Below, piece after piece: positions 14,901-27,632 of a stretch of 64,000 nt of DNA; the stretch's first letter is position 1, and each line of letters opens with the position of its first letter. Under the pieces are notes generated by a model. It did not search any database. It saw nothing but the letters and a program-made list of their open reading frames with translations, and had not been told where the DNA came from. Source of the DNA: Tetrahymena thermophila SB210 (lineage: Eukaryota > Ciliophora > Oligohymenophorea > Hymenostomatida > Tetrahymenidae); NCBI RefSeq assembly GCF_000189635.1, contig NW_002476437.1, positions 8,005 through 72,004 of the forward strand. Reading direction: 5' to 3'. The translations under genes were made by a program, and so were the position numbers.

Positions 14901-16225
14901 AAGAATGTTATGAATGTGGTAAAATAGTCTAATTATATTTCTATTTGGCCATAATAATTGGATTTTATACATTTTACATTGTGATTAGTGTAAATAGCTA
15001 AATACAAAGCAATATTTTAATTATAAAAATTGAATATTTAAGAAAAATGGAGATACTATTTTTGAGCAAAACTAAATTAAGAGGATTTTAGACTGGAATT
15101 ATTTTAAAGATATTTTTTCACTACTTATAAATATTCTCATCTTCTATTGATATCTACAATTATATTCCAGATTTTATAGGAAATTTTTATAAGCTTGGTG
15201 GTGATCCTTCTCAAATAACTTATACAAATTTAGATTGCATATATAAGGATTGGGTAATATCCTAATTATGGTTTAATAGATTAGTAATGTAAATTGCTTA
15301 AATTGTATTTATAGTTGGTTTAGTCTTAAGCTCTAGGTATCTATTAAGTAGAAACATATAAAGATTCTATAAAATTAAGACATATTTTATATTTATCTAC
15401 TTCTTCTATTATTCTTCAATTGTAAAATTATTAGTGTCTCTTTGCGTTTGTAAAAAAGTTGGAACTTATTATTATATGCTTAATGATCATCTTTAAAAGT
15501 GCTGGACTTATGAGCATGCACTTTTTTAGATTGGAATGGTCTATCCTTTAACTATAATTTGGTCTATTGTAATACCATTAATACTTAATGATAAAATAAA
15601 ATCTGCCCTCTAAAAAAAGAAATAAAATAACATTAAGTTTATTTAAACATATTATTTTATTTTTCAAGGATATAAATAAAAATTTTATTATTGGGAGATT
15701 CTTAAAATGTTTTAAAGGTTTATCATAATGATTATTTTAAATTTGGATATACAAGCTATCATTTAAAGGTAATTAATACTCTTTATTTGCTTTATATTTT
15801 TAAAGATAACAATACAACAGAACCCATATTAATAAAAACAATCTCAAAATTTAGAAGTTTTGCTATAAACAATGACTTTAATTACTTTGATATTGCAGAC
15901 ATTAGTTTATGTATTAGAAGCTCAGTATTATAGACGCTTAGTTTTGATAATTATTATCATCATTTTAAATTTCTATAACTTATTAAAGATAATCTTTGAA
16001 TATTATAGATCAGCTTTAGATTTAATCTTGAAATCTTAAAATCAAAAAGCTAAAAAATTGATCCATTTTTTATTCAAATTAAAAATAATTAGCTTTGATA
16101 TAAAAAAAAATTAAATTTAATTGTAAAGAATTTCTCATTTTTGGAAAAAGTTATATTCTAATAGAAAAATTTTAGTTAATTCAATGTATCTCAACTACTA
16201 TCAAAGGAGTAATTCAAAGAGTTGA
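5970..16225 (+). CDS. Giant secreted/multi-pass membrane protein with beta-helix (GGAI) repeats, multi-exon
   Basis: Resembles the very large ciliate surface proteins with polymorphic-outer-membrane-protein-like repeats. The start at 5970 gives a signal peptide (MNQKNYLLIMVLVQFVSQ), then a Cys-rich segment (CLYCSKNCALC). From about 6600 to 11800 runs a long region like repeated propeller strands; from about 12000 to 14000 come beta-helix repeats ending in GGAIYL, GGAIFSSN, GGAIYSDN and GGGIYY. A Cys cluster (CDQCMPGTYS, DNYWRES, GYIGPLCNSCD) follows at 14590-14860, then about eight hydrophobic segments, stop TGA 16223-16225. Introns I can place: 6174-6226, 7269-7320 (approximate), 14532-14589; others near 7404-7480, 8975-9065, 10070-10140, 11840-11880 and 14003-14053. 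The frame near 6555-6580 is unresolved. Product would be roughly 3,000 residues. Function unknown; surface recognition or adhesion is only a guess. Its 3' end recurs as a pseudogene at 24834. Confidence 0.8.
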
Positions 16226-17373
16226 AAATATTTTTATAGATAAAAATATTTATTTGTTCTTTTTTATATTTTATATTTATTTTTTAAAAATAAAGTAATA
16301 TTATTTAATAATTATCATCTGTGTGTAATTTTAAATAGACTTTTTCATTTTATTTATTTTTTCAGCTATTTAATTATTTATTCAGAATATAATAAGGAAA
16401 CTTCTATCCTTTAAAAATAGCAATTACTTATTTAATATGTTCTCTCATAAATAAAGTTCTTTTTTAGTTTACTGATTTTTCAAAAAAAAAGGTTGTTAAA
16501 TTTAATTTTGGGAAATTAATAAGAATTTGGTAAGAGATATGAAATTATAAGTTTTTACTGTATATCATTTTATCTATTGAAAATATATAAATTAAATTAC
16601 ACTATTTATATATTAAATGTGTATCATTTTTTGTAAATTTTTTTTCTCCTTAAAATTCAAAAACAAAAATACTTGAAAGTTAAAAGTAATGAAATACTTA
16701 TAAAATATTTTTGGTTTTTAAACATAATATCTTTTTTAAAACTGTTTATTTTTTTTATTAAAAACTTTAAACTTATATTTTAAGCGCTGATTTTCGAATA
16801 GAAGAATAGAAAGATATTTTTGTTTTGTTTGATTACAGATTTATGAATATTACATTTTTAATATTTCATTTTAATATCAAAATCTCTAAATTTTAAAAAA
16901 GTCCTAGCATTTTATTGATATTCTTGATTCAAATATTCAGAAAAATTCATATCCTAAATAAAAAATGTTTTTTTAAATAAAAAATAATAATGAAAAATAT
17001 GTATTTATAAAATTACTATTTACTTTTAAATAAGTTCACATTTAATTTCTTTGAGTAAATTGTAATTTGAAATATTATCAAAAGCATTTAATAAAATTAA
17101 TAGATAATTTTGTTAAATATAAAGAAAACTAATTAGAATGAAATTTGAGGATGTAGATTTATTAAGAAATAAATTTATTTATTGATTAAAATGAGAGAGA
17201 TATAGATATATACAGATTACTCATTTCTTATTAATATCATGCACTAAATTTATTAATTAAGTTACTTAAAAAACAAACAAAAAAAGATATATATATTTAG
17301 TAATTTAATAAACAAACAAACAAAAATAGTAGAAATAAGTATCAAGTAAATAAGTTTAGTAAAATAGTGAGTT
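16226..17373. other. Intergenic region upstream of PAS copy 1
   Basis: A/T-rich non-coding stretch. Much of it recurs upstream of the other PAS copies (about 26492-27632, 34960-35787 and 42964-43706), including a run of AAAC units just before the ATG. It is therefore the likely shared promoter and 5' leader of the family. No gene seen. Confidence 0.6.
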
Positions 17374-20300
17374 ATGGATACTAAAAAAGTAGAAGTAAAA
17401 AAACAAAATAAAAATGGTGAAATACAAACTAAAAATAAAAAAGGTGCGCTTGGTTTATTTTTTGAGACAGTTTTAGAAATTATAGAAGACAAGTACACAT
17501 ATAGCATCCACGCGAATTTTTTTTGTTTTTTGGCTTTGATCTACATGTTACAAATACTAGGATATATCTTTTAAACTTATATTCTTGAATCTTAAAATGA
17601 ACAAAAAATGAAAACTTTAAGCTTAATGTCAGAATATTCTACAGGAACTTATTTTTTATTTATAGGTGGTTAACAAAGATTGATTATTATCACATTTATC
17701 ATAGTTTAAGTTCTTATGTATGCATATATTATTTACCTGGTATTGATTACTTTTGCTAAATATTTTAAATTCAAATCATGGTTGCTTAAGACTAGAAAAA
17801 TTAGAAATTCAATTAACTAAAGACTCACAATATACTTCCTAATTTATATATGGTTACTTTCCATACCTAATCTTGAAATTAATTCAGGAATTTCAAGTTG
17901 TGGCTATTATGGATTTTTGACTTAATATAATGGTAGCAATTGCAATTAAAAGCCTGTTATTTTATTAATTACTTCATATCTAGGTATATTCTTAACAATA
18001 TGCACAATATTAACGTTACTTTTTTTCTACAGAACTTATGAATTTAATGATGCAACTCTTTTAAAAAGAAAGTTTAAACCTATTTAAGTAGTTTAAATAT
18101 CTCTATACCTTGCTACTATATTTAACTACTTCTTCAATTTTTTTCCAATTGATTTCTAATATGTAACTATTGAAGCGATCTCAACACTCTATGTATATGA
18201 TTCAATAGTAAACATACCATTTAAAAATAAGAAACTTGCAAAATTTTATATATGCATTTCAATCTTATTTCTTTCTATAAGTTCGGTTTCTATTTTATGG
18301 TAAAAAAATATTTTATTTACTTTCAAAGACCTTTTTTACTCAAATCTAATTATCTCATGCGTACTCTATGGCTTTTCTTCTTCTATTTGGTAAATTAGAT
18401 ATTCCTAGGTGATGCATATAAATTCAATAAATTTTTGAGAANNNNNNNNNNNNNNNNNNNNNNNNNNNNNNNNNNNNNNNNNNNNNNNNNNNNNNNNNNN
18501 NNNNNNNNNNNNNNNNNNNNNNNNNNNNNNNNNNNNNNNNNTAGATTTCTATCTTGAGTAACTCTACCTTTTGGGGCAAACTTCTTCTACAAACGAATAA
18601 GATAAATTTTATTTATTTGAATAGCTAATTTATCACAAGAATAATTGCTAAGATTTAGAGTGCTATTGTAAAGTGACAACATTCAAAGATGAAAAGGATA
18701 ATTTAATTAAAGATGATCTTTTTAAACTAATAGACAGCATTTTTATTTGGAGCTTAAAACATCCTATAACTTAAAAAAATATTAGCAATATTGAATACAT
18801 ATCTTTAAAGTATATAACATACTTAACTAAATACAGGAATAATTCTTTCCAAGCTTACTACAATCTTAAAAGTATACTAGCTAAACATCAAGATTTAAGC
18901 TTATATTTTAAGACTCTTTCAAATATACTATCATCTAAAATAGAAGAAGAAATACTGCATTAATAATAAAATAATCTTAAAAAAAAATCAAATGAAACTT
19001 AATTCATCACTTAAGTAAATTAAATTAAATTAGTAATAGAAGCAGATAAAATTGAGAGAAAATTTATGCCATTGTTGATAGATTTTGCATAAAAAAAGTA
19101 TGAGTATTACTACATTCTAAAAGAATAAAATATTTCTTTATAAGATTTCTTAGACTTAACTCTTTCTGTGTCGTAAGAAGCCCTAAAAATCTAAAAGGTT
19201 TACACTTAATTATTTATTAAAAATTTAGATTACCCTTTATTCAGAAAATCTTATCAAGTATCTAAGGTAAATTTTAAAATTATTTAAATATTTTTCTCTC
19301 ATTAAAACATTTTACGTAAATGATATAGTTAAGGCAAGTTTACAAAGTTATAGTATTGAATGATTTATTTGCTTCTATCTAAGATGAAATTAATTTGAAT
19401 GAAATTGTAAGGAATGATTAAAATAAATATTTAGATTAAGTCAGCAATTCAGCAGTTTTAAGAGGAGATGTAATTTCAATGAAAGTAAGTTTTGCTAAAA
19501 ACTAAGGATAAATAATTAGCAACAATTTGTCTAAAATAGCAAATTATTTTGGGTACACTGATAAGGAGGTCTATAAAATTAAAAATTTCAAATCTCTCAT
19601 GCCAAGCTTTATAGGTGATATACATGATTTTTTTATGCAAAGTTCAATATAAAAAGGATTTTCTTATCTCTCTGGATAAAAGGTGCAAGTATTTGCAGAA
19701 GACTCTTAATGTTTTTTAATTCCTATAAACCTCTTCTTTACTTTTTCTTTTGAAAACTAAAATGACTGTTGTATTTATAGTACTTTGATTAAAAGAGATA
19801 CTAATAATTCTTATATCTTATTTGATTAACTTGGAAAAATTTTAGGAATTTCATATAAAGCATTTTCTTAGCTTTTTAAAAGTAAAATTGATAAAGTGGA
19901 AAACGATAAACTTACTAATTTATAAAGAGATAAATAAAAATAATAAAACTTTTCTCAAAAAAAGTAGGTAATCAAGTTTAATGATTAATGAAAATTACTT
20001 TAATAGTTTTAAAAATTTTTAAGAAATTTATTTAAAACTAAATGTCTGTCTTTCTAAAATATAGTGAATGGGAGGGATAACTATTTTTTAGAAAAACCTT
20101 TATTTTTTAATAATATTTATTTTTTTTTAATTATTTAAATAGATTGAAGAATATTTCAAAGATATATCACCGTCTTAAGTTTATAATAATTTTTCTATAT
20201 TTTTGATAATACCATAGATCTTAAGAGTTATTAGAAAGCACTATGAAGAAAATGAATAAACAAATTAAATAACTCAAAGTAATAAATTTAATCAAATTAA

Positions 20301-23300
20301 AGCATCTACAAATTTGTGTCAAAATAAAATTTATAAGATTTAGATACCATATAATTTTCAAGATCTTAACACTAAACTTAATTAATTTTTAAGCTAATTC
20401 ACTAGCTCAAAAGATAGAAATTAATTTTAATCTGGAATTGACTTTGTTTCTTACTACAGATAGATTTAGCAGTTCTAGAAGAGAAACTCAAATGTAATAA
20501 ATCTTTATTAAAAACTTATTATTATTTACAAATAAAAAAATATTACACATTATTAAATATTTCTTATTTAGTTATTTTAATTTGATAAATTTAAAATATT
20601 AAACACTTTTTAAAAAGTTTTATGAAAATAGTAACAATTTGTTTAGGGAATTAGATATTTCTTTTAACTTATAACTTATTTCTTACTTCTATGAATAAAA
20701 TCATGTTAAAAAAACCAGATCCTTCTATTGTTTGGAAATAATGGATACCTTTTAAAATAAAAATGAAGCAAAATTAATTAATCCTTTTTTAAGAATGAAT
20801 CATCTTTAAGAAGCAGAAGAGAATTTTAATAAAATAGAGAACACTATTGAATCCAGTCATTATTCTTAAAAATTTTAAACTTATATGTCACAAGATTAAA
20901 AAGAAAATAGTGAAATTAAAGATAATTTATTTTTAGATTAATAAAATTAAATAAATTTTACATCTCTAACTAATACACATAATTTAATTAAAGAGGATAG
21001 CACTCTTTCATCTAAATAATAAAAAAATTAAATATAATAAAAAGAAGATATTGAGTTTGTTGATATATTATATCCTTAAAACTTGAATTAAATTGATTTA
21101 ATTTAAAAATTTAATAATTATGATAATAGTGTTTAAAATTTAAATGTCTAAACACGTGATCCTCCTTCTTTGTTAGCTTCTCCTTATTTTTAAGGACAAA
21201 TAGATAACTAAATTTAATCCGTTCCATTATAATAGTCTTCTTCTAGCTCTTAAATTTCAGAAAAAGAAAATGTCGCTAGCGGCTTTTCCTAGAATTACTG
21301 TTTCTATAAATAATATACTTTTGATGAACAAAAAAACAATTAACCAGAAAGCACGATTTTTAATATGATTCAAAAAGTAAAATTACATTTAAAAACATAT
21401 AAAATAGAAAATATTTAATTCATGATTATTATTATTTTATAGGATACTCAAAATATAGTTGAATCAGATCTAGAAAAGTTAAAAATGAATAGTTTTCCTA
21501 TTTTATAAAAGAAATCTACTGACGAAGATGATGAAGATTTGATAAAAATTTCATCTGATATAAACAATTTAGAATAATAAAAGGATAAAAGTAAATTAGA
21601 TATAATTATGCACACAAATAAAATAAAGATCAGCAAAATTAATATGGATAAAACTATTCATTAATAAATTAGTTTTAATCCTAAGCAAGAAGAGTTTTTT
21701 AATGAAGCATAATAATTTAATTAAACAGTTTCAACATCGAGAGTATTAATAGAGTAAAACATAAATAATAGTTCTCCTTAAAATACTAAAACAAAGAAAT
21801 AAAGCTATGAAATTTTATTCAATTAATTAAGTTAATATAAATTATAAAATAAAATTTTAGATGTAAAAGAATAAAATATTAATTAATATTTTAAGAGTGA
21901 GAATCAAGTATTTTAGCTTTTTCAGAATATGTAAACAAAAAACTCCTCCTAACATTCTCTAAGTTCATTACTATTAAAAACCAAAGGCCGAATAATTAAT
22001 CAAATTTAAGATAAATCTAAATCACATATAACTGTTAAGATATTCAATATATTATCATGTAAATTATTTGCTATTTTTATTAAAAAAATCTAAATTAATA
22101 TTAAACTTTTATATAAATAATTAAAAGTGTTCGTCATAATAGCGTTTATTTCCCTGATTATAATTTATAGTATAGTAATTAATTCTAAGTTTAACATAGC
22201 GACTGATACTTTTTCTGTAAGTAATTCTATTTCTGAAATTAATTAGCAATATTTTAGAGCTATATTATCTAGTCTGTAGTTGTACCAAGTAAATAACGGG
22301 TTATTCTTCAATATTGAACCAATTATAAACAAATAAAATTAATTGAACCAATATCTAAATTAGACAGTTTACAGCTTTAAGAAGAGTTATATTTAGTATA
22401 TGTCTAACTATATCTCTTATGACCTGTTTTAGCAATAAAATTTATAAGTAACAATCTTTAATAATAAGTAAATAACCACATTTGATTAAATTAAATATTT
22501 ACATCCTCATAAAATAAATATTTTCAAACAAAATTTTATCATTTAGTTATTACAAATTTTTTAAAAAAATCTATTTTATAATGTAAAAAAAAAAAGAAAA
22601 TATTTATTTTTTTTCAAATAATTTTTAAAATATTTTTTTATTATTTTTTCAATCATATTTAAAAAAAAACAGCAATTAATTTGTGAGATATTAAAAAAAA
22701 TTTAAATTTTATTTAGAAATTAATTTTATTTTTAAAATAATTAGGAAAGGATACTCTTAAGTGTTAAGAAATAATTTTGAATTTGATATGTTAAATTTTG
22801 AAAATATTATAAATTTAATAAATTAACAAAATCAAATTGATGGACTGTTCTACTTAATTTAAAATATGATACTTTTTAGAGAAAATCAATAAAAAAATAT
22901 AGAAAATGTTTATTAACAAGATACGCAAAATCAAAATAATCTCAAATATTTTAACATTTTAACTATCAGCTTAACTATATTCATTTATTTTATTATTTTT
23001 TCAATTGCTATTTATTTAATAATGCTAATTTAGAAATACTAAGAAAAAATGCTGATGACTATAGCTAGAATATAAGTATTTGAATGTGAAAATAACTCGT
23101 ACATTTATAAAAAGTTTGTTCAAACTCTTAAAGATCCATCATTGTCTTGGCTACAAACTGATTTTGTTTCAACTAAATTTTTCTTAAAAATTACTAACGA
23201 AGATAAAGAAAACAGCTAATATTCTTAAAATAGCCCAAAAAAGATGAAGTAGTTTGAAAAAAAGCAATCTTTTATTAATTTTGAAAGTGGTTTAGCAGTA

Positions 23301-24251
23301 TATACATAAAGATCAAAAAAATTAAAAAAAAGTCAAATGATTTCAACTTCTTTCACTCATTAAAATTTGACTAAGTGGAAAAAAATAATTACCATAAGTT
23401 TGATTTGCTTTTTATCGATCGGTTTTTTTAGTGTAAGTAACTTGCTAATTAAAAACTTTAGCGATGTTTTCAATTAACCCTCTCTTATTTTTTATTAATC
23501 ATCATAAACTATTTAGAACTTGTTATAATTGAAAGCCTTTTCTTAAATTCTCTCTAACTATAGATATATAACTCAATTCTAAACGGATTTTCCTATAGTT
23601 AAGTTAAATTAAACTTTTGAAATTTTTAAATAATAAAACTATCAAGTTGAATAATTAATACCTTAATTACTTAAGGATTTCGAAAAGCTTAGTGCATATT
23701 CAAAGTCTTCTTAAACTAATTATTTAATCAATATTTTAAAGCAAAATTTATGTGATTAATTAGAAAATAATTAACAGATAACTTTGGACTGCTCTAAATT
23801 TTCAGAATCAGAAATTTAACTTTTATAAGGTGGAGCTTTAGGGATTGTAAATAGGTATATATATATATTTAACCAATATTCAAGTTTATTCAAAAACGAT
23901 CTTGAGTTAGAAAGACATACTTTATAGTTACAGTAATTCTTAAATAGTACTGACTATTTTGACCTTTTTATTGATATGACTTAATAAATAGATGCTATTT
24001 CAAATAATTTTATAAGCACAATATCAAAAATCTGTTTAGATTTTACTTCACATTTAAGTCAACAAATTTAGCTTTATTTTATAATTTTGGGACCTATTAT
24101 GTTTCTTATTTAAATATTAGCAATTTTTTATATAAAGGGAGTATTTTATAATTAATTAAGATGTTTAACATTAGGATTAACCTTAATACCTTATTCTAAA
24201 ATGCAAGAAGAATCTACTTTATAAATCATTAAACAGCTATAACAATAGTGA
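17374..24251 (+). CDS. TmcB-like multi-pass PAS-domain protein, copy 1 (interrupted by gap)
   Basis: First of four tandem paralogues. The N-terminus (MDTKKVEVKK) is followed by six to seven hydrophobic segments, then a cytosolic part with a PAS-type domain in exon 3 (FAKNQGQIISNN, LSKIANYFGYTDKEVY, LMPSFIGDIHDFFM).  A Gln/Asn/Ser-rich linker fills exons 4-6, and three or four more membrane helices lie in exons 7-8 around an extracytosolic loop. Exons: 17374 to the gap, gap to 19266, 19329-19967, 20143-20493, 20618-21376, 21443-22058, 22128-22467 and 22745-24251. By comparison with copy 2 the product is about 2005 residues. Beside the gap, a run of five T at 18432-18436 (four in the other copies) puts TGA in frame, probably an assembly error. 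The order PAS between membrane blocks fits the tiny-macrocyst-protein-B family; ligand and output are unknown. Confidence 0.82.
18442..18541. other. Assembly gap (100 N)
   Basis: Exactly 100 N, a standard placeholder. In the other copies this interval is intron 1 of about 240 nt plus the first bases of exon 2, so real sequence is missing and the spacing is not true. Confidence 0.97.
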
Positions 24252-24833
24252 AATATTGACTGCCAAATAAATTAAATATTTTCTTGTTTTTTTATGTTAT
24301 TTGTATTTTTAAATATTAAGTTAACAACTTTTAGTAAAACGATAAAATAAAAAACTAGTTTTTTAAATATTTATTTATAAATTGAATTAAAATACTTTCA
24401 TTTAAAATAAAATTTCTAATATATATATATATTAGTGTTTTTGTAAAAATAATTTTTTAAATTTGAGCAAAGCCCTAAAGAAGCAATCATTCAAATTTTA
24501 TGAGAATAAATCAAATTATTTTATCTATCTATCTATCAACTTAAAAGCAATATTCTCTCAGTTTTTTTTAAATTCATTATTTTTAATTGATATAGTACTT
24601 TAATATGAGTATTTATGAAAATTTTATATATAGAAAAATGCCATTCAAAAATTTAGTGAATTTAGATCACTATTTTTTTGAATGGCTAATGATTTTGAAT
24701 ATTATATATGTAAAAATAAATAATTTTATAATAGAATTTCATTAATGATATTAATAATTTTTATTTATATAAAAATACTCAAAATATGTACTAACTTTGG
24801 ATCTCGGTTGGATTTCTAAAAGAGGAATTACGG
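24252..24833. other. 3' flank of copy 1 and unit junction spacer
   Basis: To about 24494 this matches the 3' flanks of the other copies. From about 24495 to 24833 it has no counterpart in the other units that I can see, and it contains a hairpin at 24640-24686. No coding frame supported. Confidence 0.6.
24640..24686. repeat. Perfect-arm hairpin at duplication junction
   Basis: The arm GCCATTCAAAAA (24640-24651) pairs with its complement ending in GAATGGC (24675-24686). A nested arm TAGTGA (24654-24659) pairs with TCACTA (24667-24672). It lies between unit 1 and unit 2 outside any gene. It could be a transcription-end structure, the footprint of a small mobile element, or chance in A/T-rich DNA; the GC-containing ends make chance less likely. 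Confidence 0.65.
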
Positions 24834-26491
24834 TAACCATTTTTCCACTTAAAAAGGTGTGATTAGTGCATGCCTGGAACATACTCATTAGCAGACCCAA
24901 ACTAAGGGAAATAAAGCTTTCTAGTTTAATGCTAAAAAAGCTCAAATGTTTATGCTAAATAATGTTATTCAAATTAAACATACTACAAGATAATTATTAG
25001 AGAGAAACAAAGTTAACAGGAACTATTTAATTATGCTAGGTGTTAGGATGCAGCGAAATAAATTAAAACTAGATTAATGGATGCATTTAAGGTTATATTG
25101 GTCCTTTATGTAATTCTTGTGATTATAAAGGAATATATTGGGGAGTAAACTACGCTTAAAAAGGTAAAGAATGTTATGAATGTGATAAAATAGTCTAATT
25201 ATATTTCTATCTGGCCATAATAATTTGATTTTACACATTCTACATTGTGATTAGCGTGATTAGCTAAATACAAAGCAATATTTTAATTATAAAAATTGAA
25301 TATTTAAGAAAAATGGAGATACTATTTTTGAGCAAAACTAAATTAAGAGGATTTTAGACTGGAATTATTTTAAAGATATTTTTTCAATACTTATAGATAT
25401 TCACATCTTCTATTGATATCTAAAATTATATTCCAGATTTTATAGGAAATATTTATAAGCTTGGTGGTGATCCTTCTCAAATAACTTATACAAATTTAGA
25501 TTGTATATATAAGGACTGGGTAATATCCTAATTCTGGTTTTATAGATTAGTAATGTAAATTGCTTTAATTGTATTTATATTTGGTTTAGTCTTAAGCTCT
25601 AGGTATCTATTAAGTAGAAACATATAAAGATTCTATAAAATTAAGACATATTTTATATTTATCTACTTTTTCTATTATTCTTCAATTGTAAAATTATTAG
25701 TGTCTCTTTGCGTTTGTAAAAAAGTTGGAACTTATTATTATATGCTTAATGATCATCTTTAAAAGTGCTGGACTTATGAGCATGCACTTTTTTAGATTAG
25801 AATGGTCTATCCTTTAACTATAATTTGCTCTATCATAATACTTTTAATAATTAATGATAAAATAAAATTTGGCCTCCAAAAAAAACAAATAAAATAATGT
25901 TAAGCTTATTAAAATATATTATTTATTTTTCAAAGATATAAATAAAAATTTTATTATTAGGAGATCCTTAAATGTTTTAAAGGTTTATCATAATAATTAT
26001 TTTAAATTTGGATATACAAGCTATTATTTAAAGGTAATTAATACTCTTTATTTGCTTTATATTATTAAATATGACAATACAACAGAACCCATATTAATAA
26101 AAACAATCTCAAAATTTAGAAGTTTTGCTTTAAACAATGACTTTAATTGCTTTGATATTGCAGATATTAGTTTATGTATTAGAAGCTCAGTTTTATAAAC
26201 GCTTAGTTTTGATAATTATTATCATCATTTTAAATTTCTATAACTTATTAAAGATAATCTTTGAATATTATAGATCAGCTTTAGATTTAATCTTGAAATC
26301 TTAAAATCAAAAAGATAAAAAATTGATCCATTTTTTATTCAAATTAAAAATAATTAGCTTTGAAATAAAAAAAAATTAAATTTAATTATAAAGAATTTCT
26401 CATTTTTGGAAAAAGTCATATTCTTAAAAGAAAAATTTTAATTAATTCAATGTATCTCAACTACTATCAAAGGAGTAATTCAAAGAGTTGA
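24834..26491 (+). pseudogene. 3' fragment of the giant membrane protein gene
   Basis: A near-identical copy of 14566-16225. It has no upstream exons: homology starts in the last dozen or so bases of the intron before exon start 24857. The Cys cluster (CMPGTYS, GYIGPLCNSCD) and the membrane segments are recognisable. The frame is broken by a GGA-to-TGA change at 25226-25228, inside the first membrane segment, and by single-base indels near 25880-25975. It ends at the TGA 26489-26491 that corresponds to 16223-16225. It came along with the duplication that made PAS copy 2 and is very unlikely to make a full domain. Confidence 0.88.
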
Positions 26492-27632
26492 AAATTTTTT
26501 TTTAATTTTTTTACGGATAAAAATATTTACTTGTTTTTTAGATTTTATTTTCTAAAAATAAAATTATATTATTTGATAATTATCATTTGTGTGTAATTTT
26601 AAATAGACTTTTACATTTTATTTATTTTTTCAGCTATTTAATTATTTATTCATAATATAATAAGGAAACTATTCTCTAAAAATAACAATTACTTATTTAA
26701 TATGTTCTCTCATAAATAAGTTCTTTTTTAGTTTACTGATTTTTCAAAAAAAAAGGTTGTTAAATTAAATTTTGAGAAATTAATAAGAATTCTGTGAGAT
26801 GTGAAATTATAAGGATTTACTGTATATCATATTATCTATTCAAAATATTTTAGATTACACTATATATAAATTAAATGTGTAAAGTTATTTGTAAATTTTT
26901 TTTCTCCTTAAAATTCAAAAACAAAAATGCTTGAAAGTTAAAAGTAATAACATGTTAAAAAAATATTATTGTTTTTTAAACATAATATCTTTTTTTTAAA
27001 ACTTATTATTTTTTATAATTAAAAACTTTAAACTTATATTTTAAGCGCTGATTTACTAATAGAAAAATAGAAAGATATATTTGCTTTATTTGATTACAGA
27101 TTTATGAGAATTACATATGTAATATTTTATTTTAATATCAAAATCTCTAAATTTTAAAAAACTGTTAGCATTTTATTGATATTTTTGATTTAATTATTCT
27201 GAAAAATTCATATCCTAAATAAAAAATGCTTTTTTAAATAACAAATAATAATGAAAAATAAGTATTTATAAAATTACTATTTACTTTAAATAACTTCATA
27301 GTTACTTTCTTTGAGTAAATTGTAATTTAAAATATAAAAAAAGGATTTAATGTTATTAAAAGATAATTTTGTTAAATATAAAGAAAACTAATTCGAATGA
27401 AATTTGAGGATGTAGACTAATTAAGAAATAAACTTATTTATAGATTAAAATGAGAGAGATATAGATATATACAGATTACTCATTTCTTATTATTATCATG
27501 CACTAAATTTATTATTTCATTAATTTAAAAAGTAAACAAAAAAGGATATGTATTTAGTAATTTAATAAACAAACAAACAAAAAACTAGTAGAAATAAATA
27601 TCAAGTAAACAAGTTTAGTAAAATAGTGAGTG
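26492..27632. other. Intergenic region upstream of PAS copy 2
   Basis: Counterpart of 16226-17373 with small indels. No gene seen. It is the likely promoter and leader of copy 2. Confidence 0.6.

Larger units (their letters stand above)
14566..24494 (+). repeat. Tandem duplication unit 1 (gene-2 3' end + PAS copy 1)
   Basis: This block aligns almost base for base with 24834-34745 at an offset of about 10,260 bp (exon start 14590 matches 24857; ATG 17374 matches 27633; stop 24251 matches 34511). It carries the last exon of the giant membrane protein, the intergenic region and the whole of PAS copy 1. Limits were set by eye where the alignment fades. Confidence 0.88.

Noticed and set aside
15772..15808. 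Possible 37-nt intron near the end of the giant membrane protein
   Set aside because: The frame is open straight through and gives a sensible membrane segment; splicing would introduce TGA.
22759..22768. TTAACACTT-like motif on the minus strand
   Set aside because: It lies in a coding exon of PAS copy 1, has no inverted partner nearby and no target duplication.
27630..27632. GTG start giving an extra Met on PAS copies 2-4
   Set aside because: Eukaryotic initiation would use the following ATG; the GTG is not conserved as a start in copy 1.
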